Positions 28,467 through 36,010 of a stretch of DNA of 53,483 bases are shown here, piece by piece (the first letter of the stretch is position 1; every line of letters begins with the position of its first letter). The translations under genes were made by a program, and so were the position numbers. Source of the stretch: an uncultured Christensenella sp. (GTDB lineage: Bacteria; Bacillota; Clostridia; Christensenellales; UBA1242); the NCBI GenBank assembly GCA_949293905.1, contig CASFFG010000006.1, positions 1-53,483 of the forward strand, given 5' to 3'. The notes beneath the pieces are model-generated. The model did no database searches. It was not told where the DNA came from and saw only the letters and a program-made list of their open reading frames with translations.

Positions 28467-30155
28467 TTAATTTTTAATTGAAAATTTATACTCGTTGCAC
28501 TTTTCTTTTAATGCGCGACCTATCGCAATATTGTCCCCTTGCGCGCCCATAAGTCGAGCGATTTCTAGCATCAATTTATCTCCCGAAAGTACATTCGCAT
28601 GCGTCTTTGTGGTAATCTTATCTGTGTACTTTTCCACTTCAATATTTGTATCAGCCATTGCGCAAATTTGCGGTAAGTGCGATACTGCGATTATTTGCTT
28701 TACTTGACTTAGTCTTGCCATATACTCAGCAACTACCATAGCAATATTTCCACTGAGCCCACTATCAATTTCGTCAAACACTATACTTTCGATTTCGTCT
28801 ACTCCGCTCACGACTATCTTATACGCGAGCATGACTCGGCTCATCTCTCCGCCGGACACAACTTTATTTAGCGGTTTTAATTCAAATCCTAGATTTGACG
28901 AGAACATAAACTCTACATGGTCGTAACCCGAATACGAATATCTCTCGCTAATTCGCGAAAATTCCACTCCCATTTTTGCGTTTGGCATGCCAAGAGTTTT
29001 TAATTCGTGTTCAATCGCGCGCGTTAGTTTTTCCGCGCTTGTCTTTCTAATTAAACTGATTTTATCCTGAACTGAATCTATTTTTTCCAGCAAGGTTTCT
29101 TTTTCTTTATTTAATTCGTTGTATCTCGCATCACTATTGATTAAATTATCCAGTTTTTTGCGCGCATTTTCTAGATAACTCATCATAGCAGAATAATCTC
29201 CGCCATACTTTCTAAATAGCGATTTTATTAAATCTAGGCGCGAGTCAATATATTCAAATCTCGCTTCATCAAAAACATTGGAATTTATATCGTCAAGTAT
29301 TGTTGCGCCTATATCGTCCAGTTCTAGCATTGCACTACTGATACGCTTGCTTAATTCGTCATAATGCTCGTTTATGTTAGAAATATTTTGAAGATTTTTT
29401 AGTGCAGTGTTAATTAGTTCGCTAGCGCTTTCTCCAAACGAATTTTTAAGGATTGAAGAGTATGCGGACCTTAAATTCTCGTTGATTTTTTCGTATTGTT
29501 GCATAGTCTTCTTTTCACTCATGAGTTCTTCAAATTCGTTTTCCTTAATCTCCGCACGCTCAATTTCCGCGATTTGATACGAATATAGATCGATTAAATT
29601 TTGTTTCTCTGTTGCGTTCCCGCCGAGTGAATTTATCTCTTTTTCTATTTCATTTAATCTATGTATTTTTTCGGCTAGTTCTTCTAACAAAACGGAAGTG
29701 GACTTAGAGAATAAATCTACTATTTTTAATTGATAATCGTTGTCCAAAATGGCTAAATGTTCGCTTTGTCCATGAATATCCACAAGTCTGGAACAGATCT
29801 TCTTAACCACCGCGACTGGCACTAATTCACCATTAATTTTACAAATATTTCGCCCGTTTAAATCCAGTTCGCGCGACAAAAATAGTTCTTCACTGCATGA
29901 AATATTGAGTTCATTTTCTACGAACTCAATATGCGATTTTCTTAAATTAGTAAAGATTGCTTCCACGCGCATTTTACTCTCGCCCGAACGAATAAGCGAC
30001 CTATCCGCACGCCCGCCGAACACAAAACCGAGCGAGTCCAACATTATGCTTTTACCCGCTCCTGTTTCGCCACTTATTACATTCAATTTTTCGTCGAAGT
30101 TGATAGTTACACTATCTATTAACGCGACATTCTCAATCTTTAAAGTTTGTAGCAT
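28467..30155 (-). CDS. recN: DNA repair protein RecN
   Basis: RecN is an SMC-like ATPase acting in double-strand break repair. The 562 residues show Walker A GETGAGKS (residues 29-36), a long central coiled coil, the ABC signature VVSGGEMSRVMLAYK and the Walker B-type VFDEIDSGLSG near the C-terminus. Its ATG overlaps the recA stop by one base (TAATG), so it is translationally coupled to recA. In Bacillus recN is usually followed by spoIVB; here spoIVB is about 16 kb away. Confidence 0.96.
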   Translation of the reverse strand: MLQTLKIENVALIDSVTINFDEKLNVISGETGAGKSIMLDSLGFVFGGRADRSLIRSGESKMRVEAIFTNLRKSHIEFVENELNISCSEELFLSRELDLNGRNICKINGELVPVAVVKKICSRLVDIHGQSEHLAILDNDYQLKIVDLFSKSTSVLLEELAEKIHRLNEIEKEINSLGGNATEKQNLIDLYSYQIAEIERAEIKENEFEELMSEKKTMQQYEKINENLRSAYSSILKNSFGESASELINTALKNLQNISNINEHYDELSKRISSAMLELDDIGATILDDINSNVFDEARFEYIDSRLDLIKSLFRKYGGDYSAMMSYLENARKKLDNLINSDARYNELNKEKETLLEKIDSVQDKISLIRKTSAEKLTRAIEHELKTLGMPNAKMGVEFSRISERYSYSGYDHVEFMFSSNLGFELKPLNKVVSGGEMSRVMLAYKIVVSGVDEIESIVFDEIDSGLSGNIAMVVAEYMARLSQVKQIIAVSHLPQICAMADTNIEVEKYTDKITTKTHANVLSGDKLMLEIARLMGAQGDNIAIGRALKEKCNEYKFSIKN

Positions 30156-31144
30156 TACTTACCTAATTTTTCTCTAATCTTAGAATCAATTTCATCAGCA
30201 AGTTCAGGGTGTGATTGAAGATATGCTTTCACATTTTCCTTACCTTGACCGATTTTATCTCCATTGTAACTGAACCACGAACCGCTCTTTTCGACAATAC
30301 CCATTTCAATAGCAGAATCAATTAAGCAACCGAGAATAGAAATTCCCTCGCCATACATAATATCGAACTCTGCTGTCTTAAATGGCGGTGCAACCTTATT
30401 TTTAACTACCTTCACGCGAGTACGATTGCCGACAATATCTTGTCCGTTTTTAATACTGTCAACCTTACGAACATCAAGTCGCACAGAAGAATAGAATTTT
30501 AACGCCTTTCCACCCGGTGTAGTCTCAGGGTTGCCAAACATTACTCCAACTTTTTCTCTAAGTTGATTTATGAAAATAACTAGGGTCTTACTCTTTGCTG
30601 TAACACCAGTCAACTTTCTTAACGCTTGCGACATAAGGCGCGCTTGAAGTCCTATAAAACTATCTCCCATCTCGCCGTCAATTTCCGCCTTAGGAGTCAA
30701 TGCAGCAACCGAGTCAATGACGATAATATCTATCCCACCCGAACGCACGAGTTGTTCAGTTATTTCAAGCGCCTGTTCCCCAGTGTCTGGCTGGGATACG
30801 TACATAGCGCCAATATCCACGCCTAATTTTTGAGCGTAAATTGGGTCGAGCGCGTGCTCAGCGTCAATGAAAGCAGCTGTTCCGCCCAATTTTTGTGCTT
30901 CTGCAATTACATGGAGCGCAACGGTTGTCTTACCACTACTCTCTGGTCCGTAAATTTCGATAATTCTCCCGCGCGGAAGCCCACCAACGCCAAGCGCAAT
31001 ATCTAATGGCAAACAACCAGTAGGAATAACTTCCACTCCTTCGCCAAAATCAGTCTCGTCCATTTTTATGATAGAACCTTTACCATACTGTTTTTCAATC
31101 TGCGCGATAGTCGCTTCTAATGCTTTTTTCTTTTCGTCAGTCAC
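30155..31144 (-). CDS. recA: Recombinase RecA
   Basis: RecA binds single-stranded DNA, catalyses strand exchange and triggers LexA self-cleavage. The 329-residue protein has Walker A GPESSGKT (residues 66-73), the MAW-type [16 protein letters not shown] and the DNA-binding loop region around [20 protein letters not shown]. The C-terminus is short and carries acidic residues. The ribosome binding site is AAGGAG upstream of the ATG. A LexA-type operator and a sigma-A promoter lie 130-185 bases upstream, giving a long leader. recA and recN form one SOS operon. Confidence 0.98.
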   Translation of the reverse strand: MTDEKKKALEATIAQIEKQYGKGSIIKMDETDFGEGVEVIPTGCLPLDIALGVGGLPRGRIIEIYGPESSGKTTVALHVIAEAQKLGGTAAFIDAEHALDPIYAQKLGVDIGAMYVSQPDTGEQALEITEQLVRSGGIDIIVIDSVAALTPKAEIDGEMGDSFIGLQARLMSQALRKLTGVTAKSKTLVIFINQLREKVGVMFGNPETTPGGKALKFYSSVRLDVRKVDSIKNGQDIVGNRTRVKVVKNKVAPPFKTAEFDIMYGEGISILGCLIDSAIEMGIVEKSGSWFSYNGDKIGQGKENVKAYLQSHPELADEIDSKIREKLGK

Positions 31145-31277
31145 AATTCTCTCCTTATACTCATGATTTTAATCAACGCATTTTACATGTATATCTAACA
31201 CATAGAAATCGCTTTTAGTGTATATTAATAATGATAGAAAGGAATTAAACATTATTTAATATTTCACATTCATTATA

Positions 31278-31306
31278 ATATTAGCAATTAGTAAAAAAAA
31301 AGTCAA
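31278..31306 (-). promoter_or_regulatory. Promoter of recA-recN
   Basis: On the minus strand TTGACT (31306-31301) and TAATAT (31283-31278) are separated by 17 bases. The LexA-like box lies 8 bases upstream of the -35. The leader to the recA ATG is about 125 bases. Confidence 0.6.
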
Positions 31307-31328
31307 ACATTTATCGAACAAATGTTTG
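31304..31328. promoter_or_regulatory. LexA-type SOS operator within a larger palindrome
   Basis: CGAACAAATGTTTG (31315-31328) fits the Gram-positive LexA/DinR box CGAAC-N4-GTTCG with one mismatch. It lies inside a larger perfect inverted repeat CAAACATTT (31304-31312)..AAATGTTTG (31320-31328). It adjoins the recA promoter, so SOS control of recA-recN is likely. Confidence 0.7.
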
Positions 31329-31340
31329 AGAAATTAAAAT

Positions 31341-31387
31341 AAAAAAAGAGAAATTTCATTTATGAGTATAACCTTATTTCTCTTTTT
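31341..31387 (-). terminator. Terminator of the 328-residue lipoprotein gene
   Basis: On the minus strand AAAAAGAGAAAT, loop, ATTTCTCTTTTTTT: a stem with a T7 run about 50 bases beyond the stop. Confidence 0.65.
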
Positions 31388-31438
31388 AATATTAAGGTAC
31401 TGTATGGCTAACAATAAAATTTTTAGTCACTACAATTA

Positions 31439-32425
31439 CTATTCTCCAAAACCTACATATTCTCTTGATATAGTGTAGGAGATACAAAATGCAGATGAAT
31501 GAGTTCTATTATCTGTTGCCTTTTGACGAATTAAGAAATATAATTCTTCATTTTTATATCCGTCCATATCAATATAAGTCCATTTTTGAGCATTTTCTAA
31601 ATCTAAATCGTCACTCCAACCTTCTTGTAAATAAGTTGCTAAATTTTCATCTTCCTCGATGGATTCAAATTTTACTCGCTCGTAAGAATATGAATCATTT
31701 TCATATCTTTCAAAATAGGCCTCCTTAGGATTTACAATTTTATATTCCAAGTCGAAGGAATCTACTTCAATTTGTTCAGGAGCCGTTAGCTCGCGGACTA
31801 TTGTTGCCGTCTCTTCGTCGTTTAACATATATTTCCCAATATTAAGCGTATATGGATTGGTTGAATCTTTATAAAATACAAATATGTCAAAATTATAAGA
31901 CTCACTAACGCTACCTATACCCTCAGCAACGCTCGTCGCCATATACTGCCAAACTTCCTCGCCTTTACTAGTTTTCAAAGCATATTGTTTAACTGAAGTT
32001 AAAATGTTAGATTCCGTTTCTCCATCTAAAATAACTCTGGCTTGAACTGAAATCTGTTCGCTTGAATTAACAGAGAAACTCTCTCCCGGCATGTAATACG
32101 AATTGATTGCAGAACTAGTCAAATCTGCTTTTGATGGTTGCAGAAAACTAAAAACATATTTGTCAGTTTTATCAAAATATGTTTGATTGTAATCTACTGT
32201 GTACCAATCCTGGCTATTCATTGAAACTTGGACTGAATAAGTTCCTTGGTTTAAATATTTATCTAAATTAGAAATTTCAGCATAAACATTGCCATAACAG
32301 TCCTGATATATCCTGTCTATTTCTATATTATTGGTCGTTTTATTTTTATCGCAAGCCGTAAACAAAAATACAACTGGAAAGAACAACGCCACAACTAAAC
32401 ATAAACTTAAAATTTTCTTTTTCAA
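31439..32425 (-). CDS. Lipoprotein of unknown function
   Basis: 328 residues with a basic N-terminus and hydrophobic core ending in a lipobox, FLFTACDKNK. The rest is polar, Asn/Ser/Tyr/Asp-rich, with no recognisable domain. The start codon is TTG, supported by a strong GAGGGGG eight bases upstream. It sits between recA and pgsA and is monocistronic by its own terminator. Likely a surface-exposed lipid-anchored protein. Confidence 0.75.
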   Translation of the reverse strand: MKKKILSLCLVVALFFPVVFLFTACDKNKTTNNIEIDRIYQDCYGNVYAEISNLDKYLNQGTYSVQVSMNSQDWYTVDYNQTYFDKTDKYVFSFLQPSKADLTSSAINSYYMPGESFSVNSSEQISVQARVILDGETESNILTSVKQYALKTSKGEEVWQYMATSVAEGIGSVSESYNFDIFVFYKDSTNPYTLNIGKYMLNDEETATIVRELTAPEQIEVDSFDLEYKIVNPKEAYFERYENDSYSYERVKFESIEEDENLATYLQEGWSDDLDLENAQKWTYIDMDGYKNEELYFLIRQKATDNRTHSSAFCISYTISREYVGFGE

Positions 32426-32560
32426 AAGTATACCCCCTCGTTATAATAGAGATGTAATGATATATCAGTAAATTTATAACTACACATTTAGTATGCCATA
32501 TTTTTTGAAAAATTACAAATGAAATTATAATAAATACAAAATTATAATTATTAACTCCTA

Positions 32561-32603
32561 ATAAAAAAGATAATGAATCTTCTCTTTCATTATCTCTTTT
32601 TTA
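32561..32603 (-). terminator. Terminator of pgsA
   Basis: On the minus strand AAAAGAGATAATGAA, loop, TTCATTATCTTTTTTATT lies 9 bases beyond the pgsA stop. Confidence 0.75.
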
Positions 32604-32611
32604 TGTTTTCA

Positions 32612-33205
32612 TTATTTCTCTTCTTTAAAGCAGTCCCTGTTTTTTACTAAATAATTTATTCCAGAAATTATGGTTAGTATCGTTGCAATGCCGATAAGAG
32701 TAAATGAAATTATTTGCATAGTTAAAACTAGCCATGACGGAACAGCAAGTCCGCAAGTGTACAGATAAGATAGTAGCATACAGAAAGGAATCGCTATCAT
32801 TTGAACCATAGTTTTTGCTTTGCCCCAAATATCTGCTGCTAAAACTACGCCTTTACTTGCTGCTATCAAACGCAACGCACTCACCATAAATTCACGCGCG
32901 ATAATAATTGTCACAATGATTACTCCCCAAGGAGCAGGAATTGTTAAGTCCGCGATTAGCAAAAACAATACTGCAGAAGTTAAAACCTTATCCGCAATAG
33001 GGTCTAAAAATTTTCCTAGATTTGTAACAAGTCCACGAGAACGCGCGATTTTTCCGTCCAATAAATCGGTTAAAGATGCGATTATGAAAATCACAAGAGC
33101 GATTAATTTCCCTATTCCATACGGAATAAAATCTGCGAGGTAGAAAAACATCACAAACGGAATTAATATTAATCTTAATACTGTCAATTTGTTAGGTAAA
33201 TTCAT
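32612..33205 (-). CDS. pgsA: CDP-diacylglycerol-glycerol-3-phosphate 3-phosphatidyltransferase
   Basis: PgsA makes phosphatidylglycerol phosphate, the first committed step to phosphatidylglycerol and cardiolipin. The 197-residue, polytopic membrane protein begins MNLPNKLTVLRLILIPF and has the complete CDP-alcohol phosphotransferase motif DG-x2-AR-x8-G-x3-D-x3-D, visible as DGKIAR followed by GKFLDPIAD. Length and start are typical. It is transcribed alone or with the upstream nucleoside hydrolase. Confidence 0.95.
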   Translation of the reverse strand: MNLPNKLTVLRLILIPFVMFFYLADFIPYGIGKLIALVIFIIASLTDLLDGKIARSRGLVTNLGKFLDPIADKVLTSAVLFLLIADLTIPAPWGVIIVTIIIAREFMVSALRLIAASKGVVLAADIWGKAKTMVQMIAIPFCMLLSYLYTCGLAVPSWLVLTMQIISFTLIGIATILTIISGINYLVKNRDCFKEEK

Positions 33206-33269
33206 TTTTATCCCCTTTAATCATTAGTAAAATGATTTTTTAAGTATTTTTATTCTCTAAAATTTTGGT

Positions 33270-34205
33270 CTATTTTAATTTTACGCCATCGAATTTTTTT
33301 ATTGCCTTATAATATAAGTCGTGTAAATTTTTTCTATTCACTTTATACGCGTAATTCACATTACCATGACGGTTAAATTCAATGATGGTTTTCCCTGGCG
33401 CTTTATCTGTATCGACTGTAAAGAACGCCTTTTTTGTCTTAAACAATTTAGGAAAGCGCATTATCATATACGCACAACTATCGTTAGTCGCAATTCGCCT
33501 ATCTGGATATGCAGGCTCCCAATAACCGCTATACATTTCAAATAGGAATTTCCCCACATCGTTCATTTCACGCAATGCATACACTTCTTCTTCGGTAAAG
33601 TTGCCTAGTTCCCTACCCATGCGTGAAGGAATGATAGTTATTGGTATTCCACTATTAATCACAATCTCAAACGCTTCAGGGTCAGTAGAAACGTTAAATG
33701 AAATATATGTTTCGCCTTTGTACCCGTACGGCGCGCAACCCTCACAATAAATGTGGTTTATCATATCCACGACATCTGGGTGTGCTTCAATTAACATTCC
33801 CAAATTCGTATGTGGCCCACATGCTATAATAGAGATATCGTTTGCATTCTCTTTTATCACTTCGTACATCGCTTCAACCGCAGACTTCTCTATTGGCTTT
33901 GTATTGACGGTCTTAGGTGGGATATATCCGCCCATACCTTCGTTTTGATGAATAAATCGTGCGTCTGGACTAACTCTGTACATAGCCTTTGTTGCTCCCA
34001 TGGCAAGCGGAATATCTGTACGCCCGTATTTTTCTAAAACATGAAGAGCATTGCGAGTAACTGTTTTTAAGTCGAGATTTCCACTAAGAGTTGTAATCAA
34101 CTTTATATCTACCATGCTATCCGCAAAAGCGAGAGTTAATGCTGCAGTATCGTCAACCCCAGGGTCAGTATCAATAATTATATTAATTTTTTTATCTTTT
34201 TTCAT
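33270..34205 (-). CDS. Nucleoside hydrolase (IUNH family)
   Basis: Inosine-uridine type hydrolases split nucleosides into ribose and base for salvage. The 311 residues start with the calcium-binding IIDTDPGVDDTAAL, and continue with IACGPHTNLGMLIEAH, and the C-terminal region carries FNVSTDPEAFEIV and NDSCAYMIM, all expected for the fold. The length is standard. Substrate range (purine, pyrimidine or mixed) cannot be set. About 65 bases separate it from pgsA. Confidence 0.88.
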   Translation of the reverse strand: MKKDKKINIIIDTDPGVDDTAALTLAFADSMVDIKLITTLSGNLDLKTVTRNALHVLEKYGRTDIPLAMGATKAMYRVSPDARFIHQNEGMGGYIPPKTVNTKPIEKSAVEAMYEVIKENANDISIIACGPHTNLGMLIEAHPDVVDMINHIYCEGCAPYGYKGETYISFNVSTDPEAFEIVINSGIPITIIPSRMGRELGNFTEEEVYALREMNDVGKFLFEMYSGYWEPAYPDRRIATNDSCAYMIMRFPKLFKTKKAFFTVDTDKAPGKTIIEFNRHGNVNYAYKVNRKNLHDLYYKAIKKFDGVKLK

Positions 34206-34412
34206 GAATTTTTCCTTTAAATCAATTTCTCACTATATATTATGTAAAATATATTATATGTATTAAAATTTTTATTTAAATAATAATTTAAATCAATTTA
34301 TAACTTGACATTTAATTAAAAATATAGTCTCAAATTTAACACATTGCATTTTTTATTATAATTAAAATCAATTTTTAATTCAACTAATTTGCAATCAATT
34401 TATTAATTTTTA
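34206..34412. other. AT-rich intergenic region, no gene seen
   Basis: It must contain the minus-strand promoter of the nucleoside hydrolase. Several TTGACA-like and TATAAT-like hits occur (for example near 34303), but none is convincing. Confidence 0.3.
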
Positions 34413-34441
34413 TTGACAAATCACAGCCATTTTGCTAAAAT
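34413..34441 (+). promoter_or_regulatory. Consensus promoter of the tRNA-Leu region
   Basis: TTGACA and TAAAAT with a 17-base spacer on the plus strand. The first mature gene it could serve is tRNA-Leu, some 410 bases downstream. Confidence 0.65.
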
Positions 34442-34446
34442 ACAAT

Positions 34447-34663
34447 AGTCTTTAATAAATTAAGGAATAAAGATAAAAAAATGTTTGTATCTTTGCTTAA
34501 TACAAGCAACCTAGCAAAAACTCGAGGCAAAATCTCGACATTCACACCCAACACAATATATCTCACGAGCACTCGTGCGATGTGAGAAAGAGGAGCGACT
34601 GGGCATAAGGCTTATATTCGCGTAACTTTGTTTAGCGAATTCGCAAAAGCCCGAGTCGCGACG
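34447..34663 (+). ncRNA. Structured leader, candidate non-coding RNA upstream of tRNA-Leu
   Basis: The transcript from the 34413 promoter would contain several stem-loops: TTGTAT..ATACAA (34485-34505), a repeat hairpin at 34561-34587, and a long interrupted stem GCGACTGGGC..GCCCGAGTCGC with an inner TTCGC..GCGAA (about 34592-34660). A 34-codon ATG frame (34481-34585) exists, but its nearest AAGGA is about 15 bases upstream, so translation is doubtful. No known RNA family is recognised. Confidence 0.4.
34561..34587 (+). repeat. tRNA-locus hairpin repeat, copy 1
   Basis: TCTCACGAGCAC then TCGTGCGATGTGAGA. The sequence matches the family TCCCACAAGCAC..TTGTGC..GTGGGA at 35056-35082 and 50539-50565, with A-U to G-C changes that keep the CACNA/TNGTG pairing. 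Confidence 0.6.
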
Positions 34664-34692
34664 AGCGGATATGGCGGAATTGGCAGACGCGC
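34664..34692 (+). pseudogene. 5' fragment of tRNA-Leu (duplicate)
   Basis: 29 bases identical to the first part of the intact tRNA-Leu and its preceding base (34851-34879): acceptor strand, D-arm and base 26. The sequence then diverges and gives no anticodon loop of the right size, so it is a tRNA fragment. A 158-base insert follows before the intact gene. Confidence 0.85.
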
Positions 34693-34850
34693 GCGTCATA
34701 ATGCGACCCTTTGGCGATTTGCTATTCGCAAATACTGCACTTTTGGTCGATTATTCCTTTCCCCATAAAACTCTGTTTTACGGGGACCCCTTAGTCTTGC
34801 GCTATTGTCCATGGTATAATGACGTTAAACTTATACCGACTAGATTAATC
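34693..34850. repeat. Insert between the tRNA-Leu fragment and tRNA-Leu
   Basis: Contains the shared hairpin (34760-34790). Its reverse complement is similar, beyond the hairpin, to the MITE-like element at 5906-6123 (for example AGGAATAATCG and GCATTATGACGC near matches). Positions 34789-34802, CCTTAGTCTTGCGC, are the exact reverse complement of 34876-34889, the anticodon arm of tRNA-Leu. No coding potential. Confidence 0.6.
34760..34790. repeat. Hairpin shared with the gyrB-metG element (copy 2)
   Basis: TCCCCATAAAA, 5-base loop (CTCTG), TTTTACGGGGACCCC; the reverse complement matches 5963-5993 at every position except the loop. Confidence 0.7.
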
Positions 34851-34851
34851 A

Positions 34852-34937
34852 GCGGATATGGCGGAATTGGCAGACGCGCAAGACTAAGGATCTTGTGGAG
34901 CATATCCTTGCAGGTTCAAGTCCTGTTATCCGCACCA
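34852..34937 (+). tRNA. tRNA-Leu (anticodon AAG)
   Basis: The 86-base gene has a perfect acceptor stem (GCGGATA/TATCCGC), D-arm with GGCAGA, anticodon stem CAAGA/TCTTG and loop CTAAGGA giving anticodon AAG, a long type II variable arm, a T-arm with GTTCAAGTC, discriminator A and an encoded CCA. An A34 leucine tRNA reads CUU and, if deaminated to inosine, other CUN codons. Its 5' part is duplicated just upstream and a long terminator follows the CCA. Confidence 0.95.
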
Positions 34938-34939
34938 GA

Positions 34940-35018
34940 CGGAGTGGCTCGATTGTTACTCACCGCAATTTTGAAATAAAATTGCATCAGTGAGTTTATA
35001 ATCGGTCACTCCTTTTTT
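34940..35018 (+). terminator. Long terminator hairpin abutting tRNA-Leu (repeat family, copy 1)
   Basis: Starting 2 bases after the encoded CCA, GGAGTGGCTCGATT, ACTCAC, CAATTTTG pair with CAAAATTG-type, GTGAGT, AATCG and CACTCC arms, and a T6 run follows. About 65 of 73 positions are the same as in the hairpin downstream of tRNA-Gly (50655-50731, opposite orientation). It should end the tRNA-Leu transcript. Confidence 0.75.
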
Positions 35019-35055
35019 AGCCCTACTGCGACTAACATCTTGTAGGGAACACAAT

Positions 35056-35082
35056 TCCCACCGCGCACAAGTGCTTGTGGGA
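35056..35082 (+). repeat. tRNA-locus hairpin repeat, copy 2
   Basis: TCCCACCGCGCACAAGTGCT..GTGGGA; the reverse complement differs from the 50539-50565 copy at one position. The repeat is followed by GTGGGAGCCCTA (35077-35088), also found in reverse complement at 50620-50631, and at 35133-35146 by CTCGCAGGGAGCCC, matching 50571-50584 with one change. Confidence 0.65.
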
Positions 35083-35290
35083 GCCCTATGTTTATAGGCG
35101 TTCGTTTTTTTATACCCCATTTCACCATTCGTCTCGCAGGGAGCCCTTAATTGTTAAGTGTCGCTGCTTTTATCGTTTTGTAGTGATTTTTGTTTATACT
35201 CTTCTTTCTTTTTACAGATTATTTTTGAAATAAGAAATAAAAAAATGAGCAAGAAGGGTTAAAGGATAGTTAGAAATTTAAAATTAAAGT

Positions 35291-35316
35291 AAAAGAGAAC
35301 GAATTCGTTCTCTTTT
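35291..35316. terminator. Bidirectional palindromic terminator
   Basis: AAAAGAGAACGAA and its exact reverse complement form a 26-base perfect palindrome between the tRNA region and the stop of the DUF2441-like gene (minus strand). The interval 35147-35290 shows nothing else. Confidence 0.6.
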
Positions 35317-35361
35317 ATCATTAGCATAAATTTTTCAATAGAAGAATTTAAATAAAATTAA

Positions 35362-35958
35362 TTATTTTTCGCGGGAATAGGTTGATATAATTTCTAGAAT
35401 TTCGACTTCTCCTACGAATAAGATTTCTTTCGTGCCAGCGGAACTATTTTGGTCTTGCTCCCAATATTTTACCGCTTCCTTTTTATAGTCATTGAAAGAC
35501 AGTCCCAATCTAGAAATTCCAAAGTCTTTAACAAAATGAGCTTCTCCATTTACTTTGACTTTTACCGCTTGCAAATTCTTGCCTGCTCCACGTTTTAAAA
35601 ACCCTTCAAAATGGTTTAAACAAGTATCTTTATTTTCACTTAAAAACATACATCTAAATCTGCTAGGAAGGTGTGGAAATTTTTCAATTCTTACTTCTTC
35701 CATCGCAAATTCTCGCAAAATAAAATCGTAATTTGATAGGGCTTTTGATAACTCTATAATTAGATTTTTATCTTTGAATATTCCATGTTTTGCGCCCTTA
35801 AATCCCAACTCGTGAAATGGAATTCCATTCTTATTAAACGCCATATTTAAGCAGTTATATTCTTGTCCGTTGGAATCTTCACCAAAATGTAGTTTGTCGC
35901 CAACATTATAGTCTCTGTCTGTTGCAACATGGTATAAAATTAAATCTTTAACTTTCAT
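35362..35958 (-). CDS. DUF2441-like protein
   Basis: 198 residues starting MKVKDLILYHVATDRDYNVGDKLHFGEDSNG, an opening (YHV..R.YNVGD.LHF) that I associate with the DUF2441 family. The rest includes RCMFLSENKD and GEAHFVKDFGISR. Function unknown. AAAGGGAAAT precedes the ATG. It is the gene after the transglutaminase-like gene in the same direction, 52 bases away. The closeness to the tRNA repeat region may be incidental. Confidence 0.6.
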   Translation of the reverse strand: MKVKDLILYHVATDRDYNVGDKLHFGEDSNGQEYNCLNMAFNKNGIPFHELGFKGAKHGIFKDKNLIIELSKALSNYDFILREFAMEEVRIEKFPHLPSRFRCMFLSENKDTCLNHFEGFLKRGAGKNLQAVKVKVNGEAHFVKDFGISRLGLSFNDYKKEAVKYWEQDQNSSAGTKEILFVGEVEILEIISTYSREK

Positions 35959-36010
35959 CTATATTTCCCTTTAAACAGTCAAAACTAAGATTTTATTAAT
36001 TACAATATAA

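Noticed and set aside
34664..34692. A second intact tRNA-Leu
   Set aside because: After base 26 the sequence gives no seven-base anticodon loop and no T-arm, so it is only a fragment.
34671..34979. A 102-codon open frame across the tRNA-Leu block
   Set aside because: It runs over tRNA-Leu and its fragment and has no ribosome binding site; it is a shadow of RNA genes.
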